From the NCBI RefSeq assembly GCF_039929605.1, contig NZ_JBDSQX010000099.1:1-64000 (forward strand): 64,000 bases of DNA. The letters are read 5' to 3'. Within the stretch, counting starts at the first letter, position 1. Each line of letters begins with the position of its first letter. Positions 7,406 to 17,000 of the stretch are shown piece by piece. Under the pieces are notes generated by a model, which worked only from the letters and a program-made list of their open reading frames with translations, made no database searches and was not told the origin of the DNA. Position numbers and translations under genes: made by a program. The stretch is from Pelomonas sp039929605 (GTDB lineage Bacteria; Pseudomonadota; Gammaproteobacteria; Burkholderiales; Burkholderiaceae_C).

Positions 7406-8635
7406 TCAGTCCTTGTCCGGCGACAGCGGCATCACGACCGAGCCGTCCAGGAACTTGGTCGGCCCCGAGGCATTCGGGTTGATGTCGAAGTCGAAGATCT
7501 GGGTCGGCAGCCACAGCGTGGCGCAGGCGTTGGGCACATCGACGACGCCGCTGATGTGGCCCTGCACCGGCGCCGTGCCGAGGATGGAATAGGCCTGCGC
7601 GCCCGAGTAGCCGAACTTCTTCAGGTACTCGATGGCGTTCAAGCAGGCCTGGCGGTAGGCGACGTTGACGTCGAGGTAGTACTGCTTGCCGCTCTCGTCG
7701 ACCGAGATGCCCTCGAAGATCAGGTAGTCGTTGTAGTTCGGCGTGATCGGGCTGGGCTTGAAGATCGGGTTCTTGATGCCGTACTTGGCCATGCCGCCCT
7801 TGATCAGCAAGACGCGCATGTGCACCCAGCCGGCCATCTCGATGGCACCGCAGAAGGTGATCTCGCCGTCGCCCTGGCTGAAGTGCAGGTCACCGACCGA
7901 CAGGCCCGCGCCGTCCACGTAGACCGGGAAGAACACCTTGGCGCCGCGCGACAGGTCCTTGATGTCGCAATTGCCGCCGTGCTCACGCGGCGGCACGGTG
8001 CGCGCGCCCTCGGCCGCCGCCTTGGCCTTGGCTTCGCCCGTCATCCGGCCCATGTGGGCGGTGCCGGCAAACGGCGGGTTAGCGAGGCCGCTGGTGGCGG
8101 GGTCGGAATCGATCAGCGCCTGCTCGCGCGTATTCCAGATCTCAAGCATCTTCGGGTCGGGCAGGCAGCCGATCAGACCCGGGTGGATGAGCCCGGCGTA
8201 GCTGACGCCCGGCACATGGCGCGAACGCGTGAACATGCCTTCGATGTCCCAGATCGACTTCTGCGCCAGCGGGAAGTGCTCGGTCAGGAAGCCGCCGCCG
8301 TTCTTCTTGGAGAAGAAGCCGTTGAAGCCCCACAGGCTGTCCTGCTTGGCGCCGATGTCGAGCAGGTCGACCACGAGCAGATCGCCCGGCTCCGCACCCG
8401 TCACGCCGACGGGACCGGAGAGGTAGTGCACCGTGCTCAGGTCGATGTCGCGCACGTCGTCGGCGCTGTCGTTGTTCTTGATGAAACCGCCGGTCCAGTC
8501 GAAGGTCTCGAGGATGAAGTCGTCACCCGGCTTGACCCAGCAGGCCATCGGGATGTCCGGGTGCCAGCGGTTGTGGATGTTCTCGTTCTCGGTGGGCGAC
8601 TTGGTGAGGTCGACCTTGATCAGCGTTTCGGCCAT
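7406..8635 (-). CDS. fmdA: Formamidase (EC 3.5.1.49)
   Basis: A 409-residue acetamidase/formamidase family enzyme converting formamide to formate and ammonia. It opens with LIKVDLTKSPTENENIHNRWHPDIP, close to Methylophilus FmdA, and contains EPGDLLVVDLLDIG, PGVSYAGLIHPGLIGCLPD and GDLHFSQGDGEITFCGAIE. Length is typical for the family. It lies 33 bp after urtE and 14 bp before fmdB, forming a transporter-plus-hydrolase operon. The product formate could feed respiration and the ammonia could serve as nitrogen source. Confidence 0.95.
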   Translation of the reverse strand: MAETLIKVDLTKSPTENENIHNRWHPDIPMACWVKPGDDFILETFDWTGGFIKNNDSADDVRDIDLSTVHYLSGPVGVTGAEPGDLLVVDLLDIGAKQDSLWGFNGFFSKKNGGGFLTEHFPLAQKSIWDIEGMFTRSRHVPGVSYAGLIHPGLIGCLPDPKMLEIWNTREQALIDSDPATSGLANPPFAGTAHMGRMTGEAKAKAAAEGARTVPPREHGGNCDIKDLSRGAKVFFPVYVDGAGLSVGDLHFSQGDGEITFCGAIEMAGWVHMRVLLIKGGMAKYGIKNPIFKPSPITPNYNDYLIFEGISVDESGKQYYLDVNVAYRQACLNAIEYLKKFGYSGAQAYSILGTAPVQGHISGVVDVPNACATLWLPTQIFDFDINPNASGPTKFLDGSVVMPLSPDKD

Positions 8636-8668
8636 GGGGCGTCTCCTGCGGGTTGGGTGATGGCGGAT

Positions 8669-9379
8669 TCAGACGGACAGGTACTGCTTGATGCGGCTCA
8701 CGTCGGTGTCGGCGCGCGAGGTCTCGTGCACGAGGCGACCGCCCTCGATGACGAACAGGCGGTCGGCGACATCCATCGCAAAACTCAGCACCTGCTCGGA
8801 GACGATGATCGTGATCTCGCGCAGCTTGCGGATCTCGTTGAGCGCCTTGGCGATGTCCTTGATGATGGACGGCTGGATGCCCTCGGTCGGCTCATCGAGC
8901 AGCAGCACCTTGGGCTCGGTGACGAGCGCGCGCGCGATGGCGAGCTGCTGCTGCTGGCCGCCGGAGAGATTGCCGCCCTTGCGGCGCTTCATGTCGAAGA
9001 GCACCGGGAACAGCGCGTAGATCTCGTCCGGGATGCGGCGCGTCTTGGAGTTCTCCAGGCCGGTCTGGATGTTCTCTTCGACCGTCAGCGTCGGGAAGAT
9101 CATGCGGCCCTGCGGCACATAGGCGATGCCCTTGGCGACACGCCGAAAGCTCTCGTCCTTGGAGACCTCGCCGCCCGCGACTTCGATGCTGCCGCTCTTG
9201 ACCGGCAGCACGCCCATCAGGCTCTTGAACAGCGTGGTCTTGCCCATGCCGTTGCGGCCCATGATGGCCACCGTCTCATTCTTGCGGCCCTCGAAGGAGA
9301 TGCCGTGCAGGGCTTCGCTCTGCCCGTAGGCGACGAACAGGTCGGCGACCTTGAGCATGGGGTGCGGGTCGGGAGTCAT
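8669..9379 (-). CDS. urtE: Urea/short-chain amide ABC transporter, ATPase
   Basis: A 236-residue ABC ATPase of the LivF/UrtE type. It has Walker A GRNGMGKTT, Q-loop YVPQGRMIFPTLTVEENI, signature LSGGQQQQLAIARAL and Walker B VLLLDEPTEGIQPSI. ENIQTGL, EGIQPSIIKDI and the C-terminal RIKQYLSV are typical of UrtE. It pairs with UrtD to energise the UrtB/UrtC channel at the inner membrane. It sits 9 bp downstream of urtD and 33 bp upstream of fmdA. Next to formamidase and amidase, the substrate may be formamide or acetamide as well as urea; the sequence does not separate these. Confidence 0.9.
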   Translation of the reverse strand: MTPDPHPMLKVADLFVAYGQSEALHGISFEGRKNETVAIMGRNGMGKTTLFKSLMGVLPVKSGSIEVAGGEVSKDESFRRVAKGIAYVPQGRMIFPTLTVEENIQTGLENSKTRRIPDEIYALFPVLFDMKRRKGGNLSGGQQQQLAIARALVTEPKVLLLDEPTEGIQPSIIKDIAKALNEIRKLREITIIVSEQVLSFAMDVADRLFVIEGGRLVHETSRADTDVSRIKQYLSV

Positions 9380-9388
9380 GGTGGGCTT

Positions 9389-10132
9389 TCAGTGGCCGAG
9401 GTAGACGTCGATGACCTTGGGATCGGCCTGCACCTGCTCCATGGGCCCCTCGGCGAGGATCTTTCCCTGGTGCATCACGGTGACCTTGTGGGCGATGCGC
9501 TTGACGAAGTCCATGTCGTGCTCGATGACGATCACCGAGCGGTTCTTGCAGATGCGCTGCAGCAGCTCGGCCGTGAGCTCGCGTTCGCGAGCGCTCATGC
9601 CGGCGATGGGCTCGTCGAGCAGCAGCAGCTCGGGCTCCTGCATCAGCAGCATGCCGATCTCCAGCCACTGCTTCTGGCCGTGGCTGAGCAGCCCGGCCTC
9701 GATGTCCAGCCGGTCTGACAGGAAAATGTCTTCGGCGACGACCTGCACCCGCGCCTTCACCTCGTCGGTGCACTTGAACGCCAGGGCGCCCATGACGGAA
9801 CGGCCTTTCGGGAAGGACACCTCCAGGTTCTGGAACACCGTCAGGTTCTCGTAGATGGACGGCGTCTGGAACTTGCGGCCAATGCCCAGGTGCACGCGCC
9901 GGAACTCCGCCATCTTGGTGAGTTCGGTGTTCTTGAACTTGATGCTGCCGGCGCTGGCCTTGGTCTTGCCGCAGATCAGGTCGAGCAGCGTCGTCTTGCC
10001 GGCGCCGTTGGGGCCGATGATCACGCGCAGCTCGTTCTTGTCGATGTACAGCGTCAGCGCGTCGATGGCCTTGAAGCCGTCGAAGGAGACGGTCAGGTCC
10101 TCGATGGCGAGGGCGAAATCGGTGTTGCTCAT
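9389..10132 (-). CDS. urtD: Urea/short-chain amide ABC transporter, ATPase
   Basis: A 247-residue ABC ATPase of the LivG/UrtD type. It shows Walker A GPNGAGKTTLLDLICGKT, LGIGRKFQTPSIYENLTVFQN (the RKFQTP Q-loop is typical of UrtD), LSHGQKQWLEIGMLL with the variant signature SHGQ seen in UrtD proteins, and Walker B LLLLDEPIAGMSARE. It is flanked by urtC (15-bp gap) and urtE (9-bp gap), which supports one transcript and a heterodimeric ATPase. Confidence 0.92.
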   Translation of the reverse strand: MSNTDFALAIEDLTVSFDGFKAIDALTLYIDKNELRVIIGPNGAGKTTLLDLICGKTKASAGSIKFKNTELTKMAEFRRVHLGIGRKFQTPSIYENLTVFQNLEVSFPKGRSVMGALAFKCTDEVKARVQVVAEDIFLSDRLDIEAGLLSHGQKQWLEIGMLLMQEPELLLLDEPIAGMSARERELTAELLQRICKNRSVIVIEHDMDFVKRIAHKVTVMHQGKILAEGPMEQVQADPKVIDVYLGH

Positions 10133-10147
10133 GGCTTGCTCTCGCGA

Positions 10148-11344
10148 TCAGGCCTGCTGGCCGGTGACACCGGCGGGCAGGCGTGCGCCACCGGTGGGAT
10201 CAGGCGCCGTGGCACTGGTTGCAGTGGCGGCTGCGACGGGCAACTCGGCGACGGGTTGCTTGCGTCCCTGGCGCTTCGCCCACCACGGCACGACGGTGCT
10301 TTCCCACAGCCCCGCCAGCCCCATCGGGAAGGCCATCGTCACGCCGATGAACAGGGCGGCCATCAGGAACAGCCAGAGGTCGGGGAAGCTCTCCGAGAAG
10401 AAGGTCTTGCCGGCATTGACGAGCAAGGTGCCGTAGACCGCACCCACCAGGCTCATGCGCCCGCCGACCGCCGCAAAGATCACCATCTCGACCGACGGCA
10501 CGATGCCCACGAAGCTCGGCGACATGAAGCCCACCTGCAGCGAGAACAGCGCGCCGCCGATGCCCGACAGCGCCGCCGCCAGGCAGAAGGTGAAGATGCG
10601 GAAGTTGGCGACGTCGTAGCCGGAGAAGCGCACCCGGTCTTCCTTGTCGCGCATCGCCAGCAGCAGCGTGCCGGCCTTGCCGGTCTGGACCCAGCGACAC
10701 AGCAGGATGCTGGCCAGCAGCAGCGCCACGCACAGGTAGTAGAGGATGTATTTGGCTTGGTCGGTGCGCGTGTCCCAGCCCAGCACGGTCTTGAGGTCGG
10801 TCATGCCGTTGACGCCGCCGGTGTAGCCCTGCTGGCCGATGATCAGCACGGTGACGATCAGCGCCACCGCCTGCGTGATGATGGCGAAGTAGACGCCGCC
10901 GACGCGGCGCTTGAACATCGCGAAGCTGACGATCCAGGCCAGCAGCGTCGGCGCGGCCACCACCGCGAAGAGCGCGAAAGTCAGGCTTTTGAACGGCACC
11001 CACAGCGCCGGCAAGGCAGTGATCTGGTTCCAGTCCATGAAGTCCGGGATGCCGGGCGTCGACTGGATCTTGGTGGTGATCGGGTCCGAAGCTTCAAGCT
11101 TCAGGAACATCGCCATCGCATAGCCGCCGAGGCCGAAGAACACGCCCTGCCCCAGGCTCAGCACGCCGCCGTAGCCCCACACCATGACGAGCCCGACGGC
11201 CACGAAGGCGTAGGTCAAATACTTGCCGACCAGGTTGAGGCGAAAGATGTCCAGGGCCAGCGGCAGCACGACGGCGAGAAGCACCGCGAGTACCAGCACG
11301 CTCGCGAGCTGGTAGCGCTTGATCAGGGTTCGAAGGGCATTCAT
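10148..11344 (-). CDS. urtC: Urea/short-chain amide ABC transporter, permease
   Basis: A 398-residue inner-membrane permease of the LivM/UrtC type with about ten hydrophobic segments. It contains YLTYAFVAVGLVMVWGYGGV and LSLGQGVFFGLGGYAMAMFL, the conserved segment at the start of this family, and FFSESFPDLWLFLMAALFI. The C-terminal ~40 residues are a polar, Ala/Thr-rich cytoplasmic tail. It forms the channel with UrtB. It is separated from urtB by a 98-bp gap that holds one copy of a repeat also found before urtB. Confidence 0.92.
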   Translation of the reverse strand: MNALRTLIKRYQLASVLVLAVLLAVVLPLALDIFRLNLVGKYLTYAFVAVGLVMVWGYGGVLSLGQGVFFGLGGYAMAMFLKLEASDPITTKIQSTPGIPDFMDWNQITALPALWVPFKSLTFALFAVVAAPTLLAWIVSFAMFKRRVGGVYFAIITQAVALIVTVLIIGQQGYTGGVNGMTDLKTVLGWDTRTDQAKYILYYLCVALLLASILLCRWVQTGKAGTLLLAMRDKEDRVRFSGYDVANFRIFTFCLAAALSGIGGALFSLQVGFMSPSFVGIVPSVEMVIFAAVGGRMSLVGAVYGTLLVNAGKTFFSESFPDLWLFLMAALFIGVTMAFPMGLAGLWESTVVPWWAKRQGRKQPVAELPVAAATATSATAPDPTGGARLPAGVTGQQA

Positions 11345-11406
11345 GTCAGAGGCTCCCAGGGAAATTCAGGCCTTGAAGGCGTGCAGGAATCGTCGCGAGC
11401 GCAGGT

Positions 11407-11436
11407 GCGAGATCGGGTCGCGCAGTAGATTCATGC
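11407..11436. repeat. Dispersed repeat copy 1, between urtB and urtC
   Basis: The 22-mer at 11407-11428 (GCGAGATCGGG...GCAGTAG) is identical to 12476-12497, and the match extends to 28 of 30 bases. On the minus strand this copy starts 7 bp after the urtB stop and could begin a 22-codon open frame (11366-11434) reading MNLLRDPISHLRSRRFL. A noncoding intergenic repeat is the more likely reading. Confidence 0.7.
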
Positions 11437-11442
11437 ATGCCT

Positions 11443-12357
11443 TCAACGGCGCACCTTGCTGGCGAAAAGGCCCTGCGGACGCAGCATCAAGATCAGCACG
11501 ATCAAGGAGAGCGTGAGCACCTTGGCCATCGAGCCGGCCAGGAAGAACTCCGAGATCGACTGCGTCTGCGCGATGCCGAAGGCCGACACCACCGTGCCGA
11601 GCAGGCTGGCGGCACCGCCGAAGGTCACCACGAGGAAGGAGTCGACGATGTAGAGCTGCCCGGAGGTTGGGCCGGTCGAGCCGATGGTGGTGAACGCGGC
11701 ACCGGCCATGCCGGCGATGCCGCAGCCGATGGCGAAGGTGAGCCGGTCGGTCTTCATCGTGTTGATGCCGATCGCATTGGCCATGACGCGGTTGCTGACC
11801 GTGGCGCGCACGCGCAGGCCCCAGCGGCTCTTGCTCAGCGCGATCAGCACGCCGAGCGTGACGACAGTGGTCAGCCCCAGCACGAACATGCCGTTGATCG
11901 GGATGTCCAGGCCCGGCGATGGCGCCCAGGAGCCGAGCAGCCAGTCGGGCAGCGTCGGGCTCACCTCTTTGGGGCCGATGAAGCTGCGAAAGCACTGCTG
12001 CATGGCCAGGCTGACGCCCCACGTGGCGAGCAGCGTGTCGAGCGGGCGCTTGTAGAGGTGGCGGATGAGACCCCACTCCACCAACCAGCCGCCGATGAAG
12101 GCAAAGCCGAAGGCCAGCACGATGGCGAACGGAAAGTAGAAGGGCACCAGCGACGGTGCATACAGGCTCGTCAGGTGCGAGCCCAGGTAGACCGTGTAGG
12201 CGCCGATGGTCATGAACTCGCCGTGCGCCATGTTGATGACGCCCATCTGCCCAAAGATGATGGCCAGGCCCAGGCCCATCAGCAGCAGCACCGCGAACAG
12301 GCTCAGGCCTGCGAAGCCCTGCATCAGGCCGATGTTCAGTAGTTCGTCGAAGCTCAT
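11443..12357 (-). CDS. urtB: Urea/short-chain amide ABC transporter, permease
   Basis: A 304-residue inner-membrane permease of the LivH/UrtB type. It has GLGLAIIFGQMGVINMAHGEF, the hallmark loop with INMAHGE, and DTLLATWGVSLAMQQ, ATVSNRVMANAIGINT and GGAASLLGTVVSAFG. The ATG at 12357 (MSFDELLNIG) is chosen because it matches the family N-terminus; a longer frame upstream only translates the intergenic repeat. It forms the transmembrane channel with UrtC. The gaps on both sides contain copies of the same repeat. Confidence 0.93.
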   Translation of the reverse strand: MSFDELLNIGLMQGFAGLSLFAVLLLMGLGLAIIFGQMGVINMAHGEFMTIGAYTVYLGSHLTSLYAPSLVPFYFPFAIVLAFGFAFIGGWLVEWGLIRHLYKRPLDTLLATWGVSLAMQQCFRSFIGPKEVSPTLPDWLLGSWAPSPGLDIPINGMFVLGLTTVVTLGVLIALSKSRWGLRVRATVSNRVMANAIGINTMKTDRLTFAIGCGIAGMAGAAFTTIGSTGPTSGQLYIVDSFLVVTFGGAASLLGTVVSAFGIAQTQSISEFFLAGSMAKVLTLSLIVLILMLRPQGLFASKVRR

Positions 12358-12445
12358 GGTGAGGTCCTGGGCACAAGAGTTGACGATGGCAGAGCGCGGG
12401 ACAGAAACCGTAGCGAGCGGCCCGAGGTCGCGTCGAGGAGCGGAG

Positions 12446-12461
12446 CCGTACTCCCGTACGG
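12446..12461. other. Hairpin in the urtA-urtB gap
   Basis: CCGTAC TCCC GTACGG forms a perfect 6-bp stem with a 4-nt loop in the 156-bp gap between urtA and urtB. It lacks a U-run, so it is not a classical terminator. It could partially attenuate readthrough or protect the upstream urtA message, which would favour excess binding protein; that is inference. Confidence 0.4.
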
Positions 12462-12475
12462 TGAGCACCGCAGAC

Positions 12476-12505
12476 GCGAGATCGGGTCGCGCAGTAGGTT
12501 TATGC
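12476..12505. repeat. Dispersed repeat copy 2, between urtA and urtB
   Basis: This is the partner of 11407-11436: 22 identical bases and 28 of 30 overall. It starts about 9 bp after the urtA stop on the minus strand, the same position relative to a stop codon as the copy after urtB. The shared placement suggests insertion or duplication of a small intergenic element. Confidence 0.7.
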
Positions 12506-12513
12506 CCGTGCAC

Positions 12514-13764
12514 TCACTGGTAGCCCTTGGGGAACGGGTCCGGCTTGATGAGCTCCGGCGACTCGGAGACGATCTTGAACGTGCCGTCCGCATTGCCCAT
12601 CGCGATGCGCGACTTGCTCCACAGGTGGTGGTTGGCGTCCAGCTTGACGTAGCCCTCGGGCGCCATCTTCAGCTCGATCCCCGGCGAAGCGGCGACCACC
12701 TTGTCGACGTCGAAGCTCTTGGCGCGCTCGACCGCCGCCTTCCAGAGCCAGGGGCCGAGGTAGCCCGCCTGGGTGACGTCGCCGATCACGGCGTCCTTGC
12801 CGTATTTGGCTTTGAAGGCCGCCACAAACTTCTTGTTGTTGGGGTTGTCGAGCGACTGGAAATACTTCATCGAGGAATAGAAGCCAGCGAAGTTTTCACC
12901 GCCCACGCCGGTCATCTCGTCTTCCGTCACGGCCAACGTGACGAGAAGTTGCTTGTCGCCCGTAATGCCGGCAGCCTTGAGCGCCTTGTAGAACGCGACG
13001 TTGGAGCCGCCGACGACGGCGGCATAGATGCAGTCGGGCTTTTGCAGCTTGATCTTGTTCATCAAGGAGCCGAAGTTCGTGCTGCCGAGCGGGTAGTACT
13101 CCTCGCCGACGACCTTGCCCTTCTGGAAGTTCTCGATGTGCTTGCGCGCGATCTTCATCGACGTGCGCGGCCAGATGTAGTCCGAGCCGATCAGGAAGAA
13201 GGTCTTGGCCTTCTTCTCGTTCTTGGCCCACTCCAGGCTGTAGAGGATCTGCTGGGTCGCTTCCTGGCCCGTGTAGAAGACGTTCTTGGACTGCTCCAGG
13301 CCTTCGTAGAAGGTCGGGTAGTACAGCAGGCCGTTTTCCTTCTCGAACACCGGCAGCACGGCCTTGCGCGAGGCGGAGGTCCAGCAGCCGAACACGGCGG
13401 CGCAGTGGTCGTTGATCAGCAGCTTCTTGGACTTCTCGGCGAAGGTGGGCCAGTCGGAGGCGCCGTCTTCCTTGATGACCTTGATCTTGCGGCCGAGGAT
13501 GCCGCCCATGGCGTTGATCTCGTCGATGGCGAGCTGTTCGGCCTGGATCGAGCCCGTCTCCGAGATCGCCATCGTGCCGGTCGACGAGTGCAGCTGCCCC
13601 ACGGTGACTTCGGTGTCGGTGACGGCGAGTTTGGTCGTGTTCACCGAGGCGGTCGGCTGGCCGAAGCTCAGGCCCCCGATGCCCAACATCGGCAGGGCCG
13701 CAGCGCCCTGCAACAGGCGGCGGCGGTTGGAGTCGGGTGCGGAGGGATCGTTGTCACGGGACAT
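12514..13764 (-). CDS. urtA: Urea/short-chain amide ABC transporter, substrate-binding protein
   Basis: A 416-residue periplasmic binding protein of the UrtA/FmdD family (type I periplasmic fold, Peripla_BP). The N-terminus SNRRRLLQGAAALPMLGIGG is a Tat-like signal with twin arginines. Mature motifs are VGQLHSSTGTMAISETGS, ITGD/TLAVTEDEM, FGCWTSASRKAVLPVFE and LLYYPTFYEGLEQSKN, typical of the urea/amide group. The ATG at 13764 is chosen over an in-frame TTG at 13794 because GGAG lies 8 nt upstream of it. It is the first gene of the leftward cluster and is divergent from the sensor kinase, with 247 bp between the starts. Confidence 0.93.
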   Translation of the reverse strand: MSRDNDPSAPDSNRRRLLQGAAALPMLGIGGLSFGQPTASVNTTKLAVTDTEVTVGQLHSSTGTMAISETGSIQAEQLAIDEINAMGGILGRKIKVIKEDGASDWPTFAEKSKKLLINDHCAAVFGCWTSASRKAVLPVFEKENGLLYYPTFYEGLEQSKNVFYTGQEATQQILYSLEWAKNEKKAKTFFLIGSDYIWPRTSMKIARKHIENFQKGKVVGEEYYPLGSTNFGSLMNKIKLQKPDCIYAAVVGGSNVAFYKALKAAGITGDKQLLVTLAVTEDEMTGVGGENFAGFYSSMKYFQSLDNPNNKKFVAAFKAKYGKDAVIGDVTQAGYLGPWLWKAAVERAKSFDVDKVVAASPGIELKMAPEGYVKLDANHHLWSKSRIAMGNADGTFKIVSESPELIKPDPFPKGYQ

Positions 13765-13789
13765 GTTGGAGGCTCCAGGCAGGTGGTGA

Positions 13790-13805
13790 GGCAAGCGTTG
13801 CGCCG
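13790..13805 (-). promoter_or_regulatory. Weak sigma-54-like promoter before urtA
   Basis: Read leftward, CGGCGC-N5-TTGCC has the GG and GC dinucleotides at exactly the spacing of a -24/-12 sigma-54 promoter. It scores 4/6 and 4/5 against TGGCAC/TTGCA. It would start the transcript about 15 nt before the urtA ATG. Sigma-54 control would suit a nitrogen-acquisition operon, but the match is modest and could be chance. Confidence 0.25.
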
Positions 13806-14011
13806 AAAGCCATCACGTTCAAAACGGTGCACTGGCGTCGGACTGATGTGCATCTTGCGAGCCGGTCCCGGCTTGGCGAATACGTCAATCGACGTAGTGC
13901 CTGTGCGCACGCTGCCCATCACACTGGCTGCCCGCCTGTTACCCGGGCGGCGCACAGTTCTTGCTAGATCTCCTGTTCCGGCTTCATTGCCTGAACGGGA
14001 GATCCTGTTAC

Positions 14012-17000
14012 GTGTCCTCGCAGCCCCAGCGCATCTTTCGCATCCGACGTGAATACAACTCCTGGGTCGCCAACGAGTCCATGGAGGACTACGCGCTGCG
14101 TTACACGCCGCGCAGCTTTCGCAAGTGGAGCGAGTTCCGCGTCGCCAATGCCGCTTTCGGCGCGACGTCATTCCTCGCGCTGGAGGCCATCGGCGGCGCC
14201 ATCGCACTGAGCTACGGCTTCACGAACGCTCTGTGGGCCATCCTCGTCGTCGGCCTCATCACCTTCCTGACGGGGCTGCCGATCAGCTACTACGCCGCCA
14301 AGTACGGCGTCGACATGGACCTCCTCACGCGCGGGGCCGGCTTCGGCTACCTCGGCTCGACCATCACCTCGCTCGTCTACGCCTCGTTCACCTTCATCTT
14401 CTTCGCCCTCGAGGCGGCCATCCTCGCGCTCGCGCTGCAGCTCTATTTCGGCTGGCCGATTGCTGTGTGCTACCTCGTCTCGTCACTGTGCGTCGTGCCG
14501 CTGGTGATGCACGGCGTGACGCTGATCCAGCGCCTGCAGTGGTGGACGCAACCGGTCTGGCTGCTGCTGCTCTTGCTGCCCTACCTGGCCGTCCTGCTCA
14601 AGCGACCGGAGGCCTATGCCGACTTCACGACGCTGGTGGGCGGCGTCTCGCACAGCAACGGCTTTGACGCGGTGATGTTCGGCGCTGCCGCCACGGTGGC
14701 CTTCTCGCTCGTCGTGCAGATCGGCGAGCAGGTCGACTACCTGCGCTTCCTGCCCGAGAAGACCGCCGCAAACCGCAGCCGCTGGTGGTGGGCCGTGCTC
14801 GTGGCCGGGCCGGGCTGGGTGTTGCCCGGCATGCTGAAGATGCTGGGCGGCGCCTTCCTGGCCTTCCTGGCGCTGCAGCACGAGATCACCGTCGACAAGG
14901 CCGTGCAACCGACGCAGATGTACCTCGCCGGCTTCGGCTACGTGTTCGACTCGCCGGCCTGGGTGCTGGGCGTCACCACGCTGTTCATCGTCGTCTCGCA
15001 GGTCAAGATCAACCTGACCAACGCCTACGCCGGGTCGCTCGCCTGGTCGAACTTCTTCGCGCGGCTCACGCACAGCCACCCCGGGCGCGTGGTCTGGCTG
15101 GTGTTCAACGTACTGATCTCGGTGCTGCTGATGACGCTCGGCGTCTTCGAGGCGCTGGAAGGCGTGCTGGGCCTCTACAGCAACGTGGCGATCGCCTGGG
15201 TCGGCGCGCTCGTGGCCGACCTCGTCATCAACAAGCCGCTGGGCTTGAGCCCGCCGCACATCGAGTTCAAGCGCGCGCATCTCTACGACATCAACCCCGT
15301 CGGCCTCGGCGCGATGCTGGTCGCCGCCGTGCTCGGCATGACCGCCTATGTCGGCGCGTTCGGGCCGACGGCCAAGGCGTTTGCGCCGTTCATCGCGCTG
15401 TTCACATCCATGACCGCGTCGCCGCTGCTGGCCTGGTGGACACGCGGGCGGTTCTACGAGGCGCGGCCCAACCTCGCGACCTGGAAGCCGGGCCAACTCG
15501 TCAACTGCTCGGTCTGCGAGAACGCGTTCGAGTCGGAAGACATGGCGCACTGCCCCGCCTACGCCGCACCGATCTGCTCGCTGTGCTGCACGCTGGAGTC
15601 GCGCTGCCACGACCGCTGCAAGACAGATTCGCGCGCCGCCGAGCAGGTGCATGCCGTGCTCAGCTCCGTGCTGCCCCAGAGCCTGAGCCGGCGCGTCAAC
15701 TTCCGCGTTGCGCACTATCTGGTGGTGGCGCTGTCGCTGGTGGCCCTCTTCGCCGTCATCCTCGGCGTGGTCTACGAACAGCAGGGGGCCCTGCACAGCG
15801 CCGAGCATCTGCTGCTGCGTGACCCGCTGCTCAAGGCCTTTGCGCTGCTGTCGCTGGCGGCGGCCGTGGGTGCCTGGTGGATGGTGCTCGGCAGCGAGAG
15901 CCGACGCATGGCGGAGGACGAGTCCAACCGCCACAACGAACTGCTGGTGCGTGAGATCAGCGCGCACCGACGCACCGACGCCGCGCTGCAGGCCGCCAAG
16001 GAGCTGGCGGAAGCCGCCAACCAGGCCAAGACGCGCTACGTCACCGGCATGACGCACGAACTGCGCACGCCGCTGAACGGCATCCTGGGCTACGCGCAGA
16101 TCTTGTTGAAGGACGACAAGATCAGCGGTGCGCAGCGGGCGGCGGTCGACACCATCCACCACAGCGGCGAGCACCTGCACGGCTTGATCGACGGCCTGCT
16201 CGACCTGGCGCGCATCGAGGCCGGCAAGCTGCGGCTGGACATCGCGCCACTGCCGATGCGCGACTTCCTTGATGATGTGGTGCGCATGGTCGCTCCGCAG
16301 GCAGCTAGCAAGGGCCTGGTGTTCGAGTTGCGCACGCTCGGCCGCGTGCCGACCTATGTGCGGGCAGACGCACGCCGGCTGCGCCAGATCCTCATCAACC
16401 TGCTCGGCAACGCCGTGCGCTTCACCGACTCGGGCAGCGTCACGCTGCTGCTGGACCACACCCGCGAGGTGGCGCGCTTCGACGTCATCGACACCGGCAT
16501 CGGCATCGCGCCGCAGGACCTGGAGCGCATCTTTTTGCCCTTCGAGCGCGGCAGCGCCGGCCGGCGCACGGGCGAGCCCGGTACCGGCCTGGGCCTCACG
16601 ATCACGCACCTGCTGACCCAGCTGATGGGCGGCGAGCTGACGGTGCGCAGCGTGCCGGGCGAAGGCAGCACCTTCACCGCGCGCCTGTACCTCAGCGAAA
16701 CGTCCGAGCCTGCGCGTGCCCGCGCCGCAGCGCATCGTCCGGTCAGCGGCTACATCGGCGAACGGCGCACGCTGCTCATCGTCGACGACCATCCCATACA
16801 ACGCCAGATGCTCGCCGGGATGCTGCTGCCACTGGGCTTTCGCATCCGCGAGGCCGCCAGCGGCCGCGAGTGCCTGGAGAGCGTGCTGCGCTCGACACCC
16901 GACGCGGTGCTCATGGACATCTCGATGGACGGCATGGACGGCTGGGAGACCGCACGTGTCATCCGTGCGCATGGCCTCGGCGACCTGCCGATCATCATGG

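Noticed and set aside
13947..13967. Possible sigma-54 promoter (GCGCAC-N5-TTGCT) before the kinase gene
   Set aside because: The invariant GG of the -24 element is missing; only the -12 half matches.
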